DNA from: Halosimplex rubrum | GTDB lineage: Archaea; Halobacteriota; Halobacteria; Halobacteriales; Haloarculaceae | Assembly: GCF_013415885.1 (NCBI RefSeq) | Contig: NZ_CP058910.1 | Span: 868,001 to 932,000 of the forward strand | Direction of reading: 5' to 3' | Length of the DNA stretch: 64,000 bases | Part shown: positions 44,309-53,409 of the stretch, in pieces | Layout of the letters: every line of letters starts with the position of its first letter | How positions within the stretch are numbered: the stretch's first letter is position 1 | Notes under the pieces: model-generated | Seen by the model: only the letters and a program-made list of their open reading frames with translations | Told to the model about the DNA's origin: nothing | Databases searched by the model: none | Made by a program: the position numbers and the translations under genes

Positions 44309-45391
44309 ATGCACGCGACGCTCTCGGGGGACGTGGTTCGAGCGGGCGAGCGGGCCCGCGAGCGCTTCTACGACTCGAGCGGCTACGGCCATCCCGTCGA
44401 CAGCGGGTCGCTCGAACTCGCGCCCGTCGAGGCGGCCCACCTGCTCTACCGCGGCGACCTCGACGCGGTCGAGGGGCCCGACGGCGCGGCGATGGACTTC
44501 CGGGCGTTCCTCTCCTCCGCCGCGGTCTCGGAGATCGCCTTCCTCGTCTACAAGGACCTGCGCGACCGCGGGTTCTACCTCTCGCCCGCACGCGCTGGCT
44601 GGAGCGACTCCTCGGCCGCCCGGGCGGCCGTCGACGACCCCGCGGTCGACTTCGTCGTCTATCCCCGCGGCTCCGGCCCGTGGGACGACGAGGTGGCCTA
44701 TCGCGTCGGCGTCGTCAGCGAGCGCGAGGCCGTTCCGGCGAGCGGTCTGGGCGACCTCGTCCTCGCCGTCGTCGACGAGGAGGGCGCGCTCACCTACCTG
44801 CAGACGGAGCATCGGGAGGTGTCGGGGACGAGCGAGGCGGACCTTCCGACGGGCGTCTCAGGCGAGTTGCTGTCCGACCGGTCGCTCCTCTGGGACCCGC
44901 CGGCGGCGATCTACGACCTGGGGTTCTACGGCCAGCCGCTCGACGACCGGGACGGCGACGTGATACAGCTCTCGCTGCTCGAAGCGTCGTATCTCGCCCG
45001 CGAGGGCGTGCTCGACGTCGAGGGTGGGGTGGCGGCCGTGGTCGAGCGCGGCCGCGAGGTCGAGGGCGAGCGCTTCGACCGCCGCCTGCGGGTGTACGAG
45101 TCGCTGCGCGAGCGCGGACTCGTGCCCAAGACCGGCTACAAGTTCGGCGCGGACTTCCGGACGTATTCGGACGTGCAGTCCGTCGACGACCTGGGCCACT
45201 CGGAGCTGTTGATCCGGGTGCTCGCCGGCGACCACACCTTCTCGCCGCGGGATCTGGCGCTGGACGTGCGGCTGGCCCACGGCGTCCGGAAGACGATGGC
45301 GTTCGCGCTGGTCGGCGACGAGGACGACACCGCCGACACCGACGATTCGGACGGGATCGAGTGGCTGTCCGTGACGCGGCTGACGCCGTAG
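44309..45391 (+). CDS. endA: tRNA-splicing endonuclease (fused two-repeat type)
   Basis: Cuts introns from tRNA precursors, and the bulge-helix-bulge stems of pre-rRNA, at such motifs. The 360-residue protein has two related halves. The second keeps the catalytic triad: Tyr286 in FGADFRTY, His297 in DLGHSELLIRV and Lys328 in HGVRKTMAFALV. The first half lacks it and has a structural role. Haloarchaeal EndA of this type acts as a dimer. It lies just before trpS, an arrangement also seen in other haloarchaea. Confidence 0.93.
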   Translation: MHATLSGDVVRAGERARERFYDSSGYGHPVDSGSLELAPVEAAHLLYRGDLDAVEGPDGAAMDFRAFLSSAAVSEIAFLVYKDLRDRGFYLSPARAGWSDSSAARAAVDDPAVDFVVYPRGSGPWDDEVAYRVGVVSEREAVPASGLGDLVLAVVDEEGALTYLQTEHREVSGTSEADLPTGVSGELLSDRSLLWDPPAAIYDLGFYGQPLDDRDGDVIQLSLLEASYLAREGVLDVEGGVAAVVERGREVEGERFDRRLRVYESLRERGLVPKTGYKFGADFRTYSDVQSVDDLGHSELLIRVLAGDHTFSPRDLALDVRLAHGVRKTMAFALVGDEDDTADTDDSDGIEWLSVTRLTP

Positions 45392-45419
45392 GTCGTCCCG
45401 ACGTTTCGTCTGGGTGGCG

Positions 45420-46040
45420 TCAGTCGAGGACGGCCCGGACGTCGCCGATCACGTCACCGCTCTCGTCGGGGTCGGCCGGGAGTTCGTCGTACCAGCCGGC
45501 GCGCCACCCGTCGACGCCGCTGGAGACATCGTCGGACGCGTCGACGGGTGACCCGCGGAACAGCACGTGCCAGGTCGTGTTCTGGTGTCGGGTGTCGCCG
45601 TCCGTTCCGACGACGTGGTCGACCGTCCGAAGCCGTTCGACACCGTCCAGTCGGACGGTCGTGCCCGCCTCTTCGGCGACCGCCCGGCGAGCGGCGTCCG
45701 CCCAGTCCCCGTCCGCCTCGACGACGGTGTTGGGCAGAAAGACGCGGTCCGCGTCTTCCGGGCGGAGGAGCAACACCGCTCCGCTGTCGTTCGTCACGCC
45801 GACGACCGCCCGACCGGCGGCCGTCGCCTCGCAGTGGTCCGGGTCCTCGTGCGCGTGCGTCCGCTCGGCGACGGTCGGTCCCTCCCGTCCGCGCAGGGAT
45901 CCCGGGTCCGTCAGCGATTCCACCGGCGTCTCGGTCGTCGGATCGATCTCCGTCGCCGTGACCTCCGCGTTCGCCTCGTCGTTCGTCTCCCTCTCCGTTC
46001 CGCCGTCCGCGGCGAAGCCGTATGGTGCGAGTACTGTCAT
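45420..46040 (-). CDS. Nudix hydrolase-like protein
   Basis: The 206-residue protein has a degenerate Nudix box (ADGDWADAARRAVAEEAGTT), in which the first Glu is not obvious but RxxxEExG remains, and a preceding RVFLPNTVVEADG strand. An acidic N-terminal extension of about 80 residues is present. The ATG at 46040 is preferred as start; an in-frame ATG at 46175 would add a poorly conserved segment. Nudix enzymes split nucleoside diphosphate derivatives; the substrate is unknown. Confidence 0.72.
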   Translation of the reverse strand: MTVLAPYGFAADGGTERETNDEANAEVTATEIDPTTETPVESLTDPGSLRGREGPTVAERTHAHEDPDHCEATAAGRAVVGVTNDSGAVLLLRPEDADRVFLPNTVVEADGDWADAARRAVAEEAGTTVRLDGVERLRTVDHVVGTDGDTRHQNTTWHVLFRGSPVDASDDVSSGVDGWRAGWYDELPADPDESGDVIGDVRAVLD

Positions 46041-46269
46041 ATGGGTGGCGCTGTCGCTGGTCGGCAGGCAGTGCATCCGGGCCGTAGCGGTCGAGAGCCG
46101 TCGACGCTCTCGGGATACCGGTATAGTTGCGACTCCCGGATAAAATTTACTACTTGGATTAAGTTTACTCTTCACTTACAAATTCGCGTGCCTAGGTGAT
46201 AAAGTTTGGGGCGGCGGTCGACCCGCGGTGGGCGGCGGATCGGCGCGGCGGGGTGGGGGAAAGCGAACG

Positions 46270-46278
46270 CTATTAGTG
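46270..46278 (+). promoter_or_regulatory. TATA box of trpS
   Basis: CTATTAGTG is centred about 32 bases before the trpS ATG. The same nine bases occur before the ABC exporter gene (54350-54358). Confidence 0.5.
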
Positions 46279-46305
46279 CGTGTCGGGGCGAATACCTCCC
46301 AATCG

Positions 46306-47946
46306 ATGACATCCGATTCGCCCGATTCAGACGCGGCCGAGGGGGACGCCGGCACCGAGGAGGCCCGGCTCCACACAGACGGTGGGGTCAACGCCGAAGG
46401 CGCCGACGACACGACGCTGGACCCGTGGGGGTCGGCGACCGTCTCGGACTACCGGAAGCTGTTCGCCGAGTTCGGCATCGAGGCGTTCGACGAGGTGCTG
46501 CCCGAGGTGCCCGACCCACACTACCTGATGCGCCGCGGGGTCATCTTCGGCCACCGCGACTACCGCCCGGTCGCTCGCGCGATGCGCGACGGCGAGGACT
46601 TCGCCGCGCTCTCGGGGTTCATGCCCACCGGCGACCCGCACATCGGCCACAAGCTCGTCTTCGACGAGATCATCTGGCACCAGCAACAGGGCGGCGACGC
46701 CTACGGCCTCATCGCCGACCTCGAAGCCCACAGCGCCCGCGGTCTGACCTGGGACGAAATCGACACGCACGCGCGGGACTACGTCCTCTCGCTGCTCGCG
46801 CTCGGGTTCGACCCCGAGGAGGGCGAACTGTACCGCCAGTCGACCAACCGCGACGTGCAGGACCTGGCCTTCGAACTCGGCGTCGAGGCGAACTTCTCGG
46901 AGCTGCAGGCGATCTACGACTTCGACGGCGAGACGGACGTCTCGCACATGCAGAGCGTCGTCACGCAGATGGCGGACATCCTCTACCCGCAGGCCGACGA
47001 GCCGCGCCCCACGGTGATCCCGGTCGGCCCCGACCAGGACCCGCACATGCGTCTCGCGCGGGACCTCGCCGCGCGGATGCGCTACTTCCGCGTCACCGAG
47101 GCGTTCGCCGGGTTCGAAGTCGCAGACGAGCGCGAGCGCGCCCTGCTCGGCGAGGTGTACGAGTCGCTCGACGAGGGCGACGCGGCCGCCGGGGACGCCG
47201 GCGACGACACCCTGCGCTGCGAGGACGCCGCCGACGCCCTGCGCGCCGACCGCGCCGACTACGAGACCGCCGGCTACGACGCGGCCACCGTCGAGGGGGT
47301 CCTCGAGAAGCTGGAGAACGCCGGCATGGAGCCGATCCGCCGGCGGACCCGGTTCCTCGGGCGCAACGCGACCGACGCGGCTTTCGACGCGCTGGTCGAG
47401 GCCGTCGACGGCGAGAAGCGCGTCTACGACGAGCACGTCGACGCCTTCGAGCTCTCCCGCGAACGAGCGGAGGACCTCGCTCGCGAGGTCGAACTCGACC
47501 ACGGCGGCTACGGCTTCCTGGCGCCCTCGTCGATCTACCACCGGTTCATGACCGGGCTGACCGGCGGCAAGATGTCCTCGTCGGTGCCCGCCTCGCACAT
47601 CTCCCTGCTCGACGACCCCGAGGAGGGCTACGACAAGGTCAAGGCGGCGACCACCGGCGGTCGCCAGTCCGCCGAGGAACAGCGCGAACTCGGCGGCGAG
47701 GCCGACGAGTGCCCGGTCTACGAGCTGTACGCTTACCTGCTGGCGGGCGACGACGACGAGTTCGCCACGGAGGTCTACGAGGAGTGCGTCGGCGGCGAGC
47801 GCCTCTGCGGCGGGTGCAAGGAGCAGGCCGCCGAGCTGATGGCCGAGTTCCTCGAAGACCACCAGGAGAAACGCGCGGAGTGGACCGAGAGGCTCGACGA
47901 ACTGGACATCGACCTGAACGTCGCGGCCGATCGACGGGGCCGGTGA
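46306..47946 (+). CDS. trpS: Tryptophanyl-tRNA synthetase
   Basis: Charges tRNA-Trp. The 546-residue class I synthetase has the HIGH motif PHIGH (111-115) in a FMPTGDPHIGHK context, and the KMSKS equivalent KMSSS (422-426). An acidic segment at about 270-400 is an insertion relative to short bacterial TrpS. The N terminus has a 40-residue acidic extension. It lies beside endA. Cys-rich segments near the C terminus (CVGGERLCGGC) may bind metal. Confidence 0.95.
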   Translation: MTSDSPDSDAAEGDAGTEEARLHTDGGVNAEGADDTTLDPWGSATVSDYRKLFAEFGIEAFDEVLPEVPDPHYLMRRGVIFGHRDYRPVARAMRDGEDFAALSGFMPTGDPHIGHKLVFDEIIWHQQQGGDAYGLIADLEAHSARGLTWDEIDTHARDYVLSLLALGFDPEEGELYRQSTNRDVQDLAFELGVEANFSELQAIYDFDGETDVSHMQSVVTQMADILYPQADEPRPTVIPVGPDQDPHMRLARDLAARMRYFRVTEAFAGFEVADERERALLGEVYESLDEGDAAAGDAGDDTLRCEDAADALRADRADYETAGYDAATVEGVLEKLENAGMEPIRRRTRFLGRNATDAAFDALVEAVDGEKRVYDEHVDAFELSRERAEDLAREVELDHGGYGFLAPSSIYHRFMTGLTGGKMSSSVPASHISLLDDPEEGYDKVKAATTGGRQSAEEQRELGGEADECPVYELYAYLLAGDDDEFATEVYEECVGGERLCGGCKEQAAELMAEFLEDHQEKRAEWTERLDELDIDLNVAADRRGR

Positions 47947-48036
47947 GGCGGGGACTGCAGGGCTCGCGGGACGGGGACGGCGGTCTCGGCCGTCTCGCAC
48001 ACCCGCACGAACGCGGCACGAATCCCCAAGGGTAAT

Positions 48037-48057
48037 GTTCGTAAGTGGCATACGAAC
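48037..48057 (+). promoter_or_regulatory. Candidate operator (7-7-7 inverted repeat)
   Basis: GTTCGTA (48037-48043) and TACGAAC (48051-48057) form a perfect inverted repeat around a 7-base spacer. It ends 6 bases before the lipoprotein ATG at 48064, where a leaderless transcript would begin. Confidence 0.4.
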
Positions 48058-48063
48058 GAGCGG

Positions 48064-49323
48064 ATGACTGACAGTGGTAGTGGACGGGGTAGTATCGACA
48101 CGGACGAGCGAGGCCGGTTCGGTCGCGCGATGACGACGGCCCGGTCGCTCGCGATCGTCGTGCTGGTCGTCACGGCCGCGAGTCTCGCCGGGTGTGGGAT
48201 GCTCGGCGGCGGTGGCGGCGGTGGCGGCGGTGGCGACGACGGCGTCGACGGCGCAGCACAGGGGAACGTCGACGCGCCGCGCGAGGTCTCCGAACCGATG
48301 GACCCCTCGGCGAGCGAGGTCTTCAGCCGCGTCACCGAGATCATGGACGTAGAGGCCGAGGCGCCGGGCGTCAGGGTGACGAACCTGCCGACCGGCCAGA
48401 ATCAGTCGACCGCGTTCGTGACCGCGATGGTCGGGCTGCCCGACGACCCACAGCGGTTGCGGGTCCCGGTCAACGCGACGTACGACCCCGAAGAGAACTC
48501 GGTCCTGTTCAACGACGAGACCGTCTTCGACCTGAACGGCTCCCGGACCGAGTATCTCCTCGCATACAACTTCGCACTCGGGATCCACTACCAGAACGAC
48601 TGGATCGATACCAACAGCTCCCAGAGCGCCGTCTTGCGGGGGACGTTGGAAGCCGTCATGCGCGAGTACGCCGACGAGTACGACCTGGACGGCAACCTCG
48701 TGACCGCGCACGACTCCGCCGACGCCGCCTTCGAGGCGTCGACGCCCTACGAGTGGGCGACCTTCGACGCGCTGAACTACTACGGCGCCGAGTACGTCGA
48801 CTCGCAGATCGACTCGGCCAGCGAGATCCCGTCGATCTACGAGGACGGCCTTCCCGAGACGACCGAGCAGTTGCTCCACGACACCGACGAGGGGCCGACC
48901 GACCTCTCGGTGAGGACCGACGTGTCGAACTGGTGGATCGACGAGCGGATGCCGTTCCTGGAGTCGACGCTCGGTGAACTCGGGACCCGAGCGGTCCTCC
49001 GAAGCCAGCTCTCGGCCTCGGACGCCGCCGCCGCGGCCGATGGCTGGGGCGACGACACCGGGATGGCGTTCACCTCGGCCCGCAACAGCTCCGCCGGCGC
49101 CGTCTGGGTCCACAGCTGGGACTCGGCGTCCGAAGCCGACGAGTTCGTCAACGCGACCGAGGCCTACGCCGAGGCCAGAAGCGACGACACGTACGCCGTC
49201 AACGTCACGCGACCGGCCGAGGACACGACCGTGGTGGTCGCCCACCGCGGGAACTTCATGTCGAACGTGGAGATCGCCTACGCCGACGGGACCGTCGAGG
49301 TCGTCGTCGGCGGCGGCTCGTAG
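48064..49323 (+). CDS. Hvo_1808-type surface lipoprotein
   Basis: The 419-residue protein has a signal segment ending in the lipobox SLAGCG (lipidated Cys44), then a Gly-rich linker. A large extracellular domain resembles the haloarchaeal Hvo_1808 surface protein family. Several N-x-S/T sites suggest glycosylation. The first ATG is at 48064, with an in-frame alternative at 48130 directly before the signal helix. Function is not known. A palindrome sits just before the gene. Confidence 0.72.
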   Translation: MTDSGSGRGSIDTDERGRFGRAMTTARSLAIVVLVVTAASLAGCGMLGGGGGGGGGGDDGVDGAAQGNVDAPREVSEPMDPSASEVFSRVTEIMDVEAEAPGVRVTNLPTGQNQSTAFVTAMVGLPDDPQRLRVPVNATYDPEENSVLFNDETVFDLNGSRTEYLLAYNFALGIHYQNDWIDTNSSQSAVLRGTLEAVMREYADEYDLDGNLVTAHDSADAAFEASTPYEWATFDALNYYGAEYVDSQIDSASEIPSIYEDGLPETTEQLLHDTDEGPTDLSVRTDVSNWWIDERMPFLESTLGELGTRAVLRSQLSASDAAAAADGWGDDTGMAFTSARNSSAGAVWVHSWDSASEADEFVNATEAYAEARSDDTYAVNVTRPAEDTTVVVAHRGNFMSNVEIAYADGTVEVVVGGGS

Positions 49324-49366
49324 ATCCTATCCGCGGATTCTCCGTTTTCCACCGTCGTAGCGGCCG

Positions 49367-49582
49367 CTACTCCTCTATCTCGATCTCGATCGGCTCGGCG
49401 GCGGGCTCGGCGCCACCGGCGTCGAACCGCTCGGCCAGTCGCCAGCTCGCGACGGCACCCACGGTCCCGAGGACGACGCCCGCCCGAACCCCGGTGTCGC
49501 GGTCGCGCAGGACGCGACCGAGGACGTAGCCCACGAGGAAGTTGATCGCGAAGTTACCCACGGCGCTGCGAGTGCGGTCCAT
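49367..49582 (-). CDS. Small membrane protein (hypothetical)
   Basis: A 71-residue protein with one or two hydrophobic segments (about 8-22 and 33-46), a basic loop LRDRDTG and a very acidic tail ending PIEIEIEE. It is divergent from the leader/pheST unit. No function proposed. Confidence 0.6.
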   Translation of the reverse strand: MDRTRSAVGNFAINFLVGYVLGRVLRDRDTGVRAGVVLGTVGAVASWRLAERFDAGGAEPAAEPIEIEIEE

Positions 49583-49673
49583 ACGCGCCCTTTGTGACCC
49601 GGCGGCATAGACGTTGCCTCGTGGTCACCTCGGACGGGTCGCGGTGGTCGGACCCGGTCGTCGAGTCCGGAAC

Positions 49674-49681
49674 GCTTTTGC
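49674..49681 (+). promoter_or_regulatory. Putative promoter of the pheST leader
   Basis: CTTTTGCG is TATA-like and centred about 28 bases before the ATG at 49705, the spacing expected for a leaderless transcript. Confidence 0.4.
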
Positions 49682-49704
49682 GCGGCGCCGTGAATGGCCT
49701 TCAC

Positions 49705-49788
49705 ATGGCACCCGAACCCTCGACGGGACGGATCGCACGCGAACGGCCAGCAGTGCGATCCGGGTTCGGGTTTTTCTCCGGCGCCTGA
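49705..49788 (+). CDS. Putative Phe-containing leader peptide of pheST (27 aa)
   Basis: A 27-codon frame with three Phe in codons 21, 23 and 24 (SGFGFFSGA at the C terminus), starting at the position expected for a leaderless message. The DNA of the Phe codons forms a T5 tract, which can itself promote archaeal termination. A stem-loop set begins at the stop codon (GACGGACGG at 49787-49795 pairing with CCGTCCG at 49852-49858). It resembles bacterial pheST attenuation leaders. Phe clusters are rare by chance at this GC content, so this candidate is stronger than the Arg one, but translation is unproven. Confidence 0.4.
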   Translation: MAPEPSTGRIARERPAVRSGFGFFSGA

Positions 49789-50047
49789 CGGACGGCGGAC
49801 GCCCGGGCCGACGGTTCGTGTCGAAACGAACGCCCGGGGTCCCGGCGGAAACCGTCCGCGTCGGCTCGCGGCGCGGCGCCGACCGCGTCACCCGTGGCCC
49901 GCGGCCGCTCGCATCGTCGAGGTCCTCACGTCTCGCGGGAACCGCCGTTTCCCGCTCGCGTCGCCGAGGCGCTCCCGGTGGTCGCGCCTCGCTTCGCTCG
50001 GACCTCGCAACCGTTAACTGACGACCACGCAGATTCACGACCAACGA
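49789..50047 (+). promoter_or_regulatory. Structured pheST 5' region and candidate pheS promoter
   Basis: Contains CGGACGG (49789-49795) / CCGTCCG (49852-49858), inside it GTTCGT (49814-49819) / ACGAAC (49826-49831), and further on CGAGGCGC (49965-49972) / GCGCCTCG (49984-49991). The last pair resembles, in reverse orientation, the head hairpin of the elements after argF and pheT. A TATA-like GTTAACT (50013-50019) lies 32 bases before pheS, so a second, leader-independent promoter is possible. Confidence 0.45.
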
Positions 50048-51577
50048 ATGAAACTTCCGGAAACGCAGGTCGCCGTGCTCGAAGCCGCGAGCGCGGACGA
50101 CCCCACACCAGTCGAACAGATCGCCGAGGAGACCGGCGAGCAGGTCCAGGCGGTGGCCGGCGCCGCCTTCGAACTCGAAGCACAGGGCTTGCTCGCCGTC
50201 ACCGAACGGACCGACGCCGAACTCGTCCTCACCGAGGAGGGCGATGACTACGCCTACGACGGCCTGCCCGAACACAGCCTCTGGGTCGGCGGCCTCTCCA
50301 ACGACGCCGTCGACGAGCCGATCGAACTCGGTCAGGCCATCGGCCGCGGCGGCCTGGAAGACGAACAGGTCGAGATCGCGCTCTCGAACTTCGCCCGCAA
50401 GGGCATGGGGACCATCGACAGCGGCTCCATCCAGGTCGACCCCGACTTCGACCTCGAAGCCGATGCCGAGCGCACGCTCCTCGAAGTGCTCCGCGGCGAG
50501 GAGGGCGAGATCGCCCCCGACGAGGCCGACGAGGAAGCCGTCGCGTCGCTCGAACGCCGCGGGCTCGTCGAACGCGAGGAGTCGACGGTGCGGGAGGTCA
50601 CGCTGACCGACGAGGGCGTCACCGCGATGATGGAGGGCATCGAGGTCGCCGAGACCGTCGGTCAGATCACGCCGGAACTGCTGACCTCCGGCGAGTGGGA
50701 GGCGGTCGAGTTCGCCGAGTACAACGTCCAGGCGGACGCCGAGACGGTCCACGGCGGCAAGCCCCACGCGCTGCGGGAGATGTCCGAGCGCGTCACGGAC
50801 GTGCTCGTCGGGATGGGCTTCGAGGAGATGCAGGGGCCCCACGTCGACGCCGACTTCTACATCAACGACTGCCTGTTCATGCCCCAGGACCACCCGGCGC
50901 GCAACCACTGGGACCGCTTCGCCCTCGAGGAGCCGGCGGCGATCGACCGCGAGCACCTCCCGCCGGATCTCGTCGACCGCGTCGAGGCCGCCCACCGCGA
51001 CGGCGTCGGCCCCGACGGCGAGGGGTATCACTCCCCCTGGGACGAGGACTTCGCCCGGGCGCTCGCGCTGCGCGGCCACACCACGAACCTCTCGGTGCGT
51101 CACCTCGCCGGCCTCGCCGAGGGCGACCTGGAACCGCCCCAACGGTACTTCTCCATCGAGAAAGCGTATCGCAACGACACCCTCGACTCGACGCATCTGC
51201 TGGAGTTCTTCCAGATCGAGGGCTGGGTGATGGCCGAGGACCTCTCGGTGCGGGACCTGATGGGCACGTTCACCGAGTTCTACGAGCAGTTCGGCATCAC
51301 CGACATCCAGTTCAAGCCCCACTACAATCCCTACACCGAGCCGAGCTTCGAGCTGTTCGGCCGCCACCCCGAGACGGACGAACTCATCGAGATCGGTAAC
51401 TCGGGCATCTTCCGCCCGGAGATGCTCGAACCGCTCGGCGTGGAGGCCGACGTGATGGCGTGGGGACTCGCGCTCGAACGGCTGTTCATGCTCGCGACCG
51501 GCGCCGAAGACATCCGCGACGTCCACGGCACGCTCGTGGACCTGGAGTTCCTGCGGAACGAGGAGGTGGTGTACTGA
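50048..51577 (+). CDS. pheS: Phenylalanyl-tRNA synthetase alpha subunit
   Basis: Catalytic subunit of the alpha2-beta2 class IIc enzyme that charges tRNA-Phe. The 509-residue protein has N-terminal winged-helix domains typical of archaeal and eukaryotic PheS. Motif 2 is QRYFSIEKAYRND and motif 3 is GLALERLFMLATGAEDIR near the C terminus. The ATG at 50048 follows a possible TATA box. Its stop shares a base with the pheT ATG (TGATG at 51575-51579). Confidence 0.96.
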   Translation: MKLPETQVAVLEAASADDPTPVEQIAEETGEQVQAVAGAAFELEAQGLLAVTERTDAELVLTEEGDDYAYDGLPEHSLWVGGLSNDAVDEPIELGQAIGRGGLEDEQVEIALSNFARKGMGTIDSGSIQVDPDFDLEADAERTLLEVLRGEEGEIAPDEADEEAVASLERRGLVEREESTVREVTLTDEGVTAMMEGIEVAETVGQITPELLTSGEWEAVEFAEYNVQADAETVHGGKPHALREMSERVTDVLVGMGFEEMQGPHVDADFYINDCLFMPQDHPARNHWDRFALEEPAAIDREHLPPDLVDRVEAAHRDGVGPDGEGYHSPWDEDFARALALRGHTTNLSVRHLAGLAEGDLEPPQRYFSIEKAYRNDTLDSTHLLEFFQIEGWVMAEDLSVRDLMGTFTEFYEQFGITDIQFKPHYNPYTEPSFELFGRHPETDELIEIGNSGIFRPEMLEPLGVEADVMAWGLALERLFMLATGAEDIRDVHGTLVDLEFLRNEEVVY

Positions 51578-53409
51578 TGCCGACCGTCGAGATAGACCCC
51601 GACGAGCTCCGAGAGCTCACCGGCCACGACGAGAAGAGCGACGAACAGCTGCGCGAGGACATGTTCGCCCTCGGCCTCGAGTACGAGGGCGAGACCGACG
51701 ACGGCGAGTTCGAGCTGGAGTTCGCGCCCGACCGACTCGACCGCCTCTCGGTCGAGGGTGTCGCCCGCTCGCTGCGCTACCAGTACGGCGACGACCGGGG
51801 CGTCTACGTCCCGACGACCAACGACGCCGACTGGACCATCGAGGTCGACGCCGACGTGCCCGACGAGCGCCCGTACGTCACCGGCGCCGTCGTCCGCGGG
51901 CTGGACATGGACGAGGCCGCCCTCGAATCGCTCATCCAGCTGCAGGAGAAGCTCCACGCGACGATGGGCCGCCAGCGCGCCAAGGGCGCCATCGGCGTCC
52001 ACGACCTGACCATGCTGAAGGGCCAGGTCGGCGCTACCGGCGGCGAGGACACGCCCGAGGAGGAGGCCGACCCCCGCACCGAGGTCGCGCCCTCGGGCGG
52101 CAACTCCGTCCGCTACACCGGGATCGGCAAGCGCGAGGACCGCTTCGTCCCCCTGGAGGAGAACCACGAGATGACTCCCCAGGAGGTCTTGATGGCCCAC
52201 CACACCGCAAACAAGTTCTCCGACTTGGTCGAGGACTACGGGTCGATGCCGGCCATCTACGACGACGTCGGGATGTTCTCGTTCCCGCCGATCATCAACG
52301 GCAAGCGCACCGAGGTCACCACCGACTCCCGGGATCTGTTCGTCGAGATGACCGGCACCGACCAGTGGACGATCGACCACATGCTCAACATCGTCTGCTA
52401 CGCGCTCGACGCCCGCGGCGGCCGCGTCGAGGAGATCGAAATCGAGTACGCCGACGACGCAAGCGGCGACTACGCGGGCAACACGCTCGTCCGCCCGAAC
52501 TTCGAGACGAAGACCAAGACCGTCGACCACGCCGACATCGAGTCGATGCTCGGGATCGACCTCGACGGCGAGGAAGTCGTCGACCTGATGCAGCGCGCCG
52601 GGTTGGACGCCGCCGCGGACGACGACACGGAACGCGAGCCCGAGCGGCGGGAGACCCCGGACGCGAGCGCCGACGCGCTGTCCTACGAGGTGGAGATCCC
52701 GCCCTACCGCGTGGACGTGCTCCACCCCGTCGACGTGATCGACGACGTGGGCCGGGCCTTCGGGTTCAACGAACTCGACCCCCGCTACCCCGACGTGTCC
52801 ACCGTCGGCGGTCGCCACGACCGCTCCCGGCTGGAGCGGGCCGCCCGCGAGTCGCTCGTCGGGCTCGGCTTCGAGGACCTGCTCAATTTCCACCTCATCA
52901 GCGAGGCGGCCAACTACGAGCGACCGGGCGTCGAGCGCGGCAGCGACGCCCTCGGCGGCGGCGAACCCGCCGTCATCGGGGAACCCTACAGCGAGGACTA
53001 CGAGATCGTCCGCACCTGGGCGTTGCCCTCGATCATGCTCGTCCTCGAAAACAACACCCACCGGTCGTACCCCCAGCACCTCTCGGAGGTCGGGCTCGCC
53101 ATCGAGCAGGACGAGACCCAGCCGACGCTGGTCGACGAACGGCACACCGTCGCGGCCGCGCTCGCCCGCCACGACGCCTCCTACGAGGACGCCAAGGCCA
53201 GCCTCCAGGCGCTGTGTCGCGCCTTCGACGTCGAGCTGGCCACCCCGCCGACCGACCACCCGACGTTCATCTCCGGCCGCACCGCCGACATCGTCATCGA
53301 CGGCCGGAAGGTCGGCGTCATCGGCGAGGTCCACCCGAAGGTGCTCGTCGAGTACGATCTGGAGGTCCCCGTCGCGGCCTTCGAGTTCGAACTGGACGCG
53401 CTCCGGTAG
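51577..53409 (+). CDS. pheT: Phenylalanyl-tRNA synthetase beta subunit
   Basis: The 610-residue partner subunit has the B3/B4 tRNA-editing region (about 100-300, RAKGAIGVHDLTMLKG then MFSFPPIINGKRTEVT), B5 and the catalytic-like core. It edits mischarged Tyr-tRNA-Phe. The archaeal short form is expected. The final 55 or so bases are repeated 236 bp downstream behind a structured element, but this gene is complete. Confidence 0.96.
   Translation: MPTVEIDPDELRELTGHDEKSDEQLREDMFALGLEYEGETDDGEFELEFAPDRLDRLSVEGVARSLRYQYGDDRGVYVPTTNDADWTIEVDADVPDERPYVTGAVVRGLDMDEAALESLIQLQEKLHATMGRQRAKGAIGVHDLTMLKGQVGATGGEDTPEEEADPRTEVAPSGGNSVRYTGIGKREDRFVPLEENHEMTPQEVLMAHHTANKFSDLVEDYGSMPAIYDDVGMFSFPPIINGKRTEVTTDSRDLFVEMTGTDQWTIDHMLNIVCYALDARGGRVEEIEIEYADDASGDYAGNTLVRPNFETKTKTVDHADIESMLGIDLDGEEVVDLMQRAGLDAAADDDTEREPERRETPDASADALSYEVEIPPYRVDVLHPVDVIDDVGRAFGFNELDPRYPDVSTVGGRHDRSRLERAARESLVGLGFEDLLNFHLISEAANYERPGVERGSDALGGGEPAVIGEPYSEDYEIVRTWALPSIMLVLENNTHRSYPQHLSEVGLAIEQDETQPTLVDERHTVAAALARHDASYEDAKASLQALCRAFDVELATPPTDHPTFISGRTADIVIDGRKVGVIGEVHPKVLVEYDLEVPVAAFEFELDALR

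Noticed and set aside
46041-46199. Plus-strand frame of about 52 codons upstream of trpS, considered as a Trp-sensing leader
   Set aside because: Only one Trp codon, and trpS has its own TATA box at the right distance, so no leader is needed.
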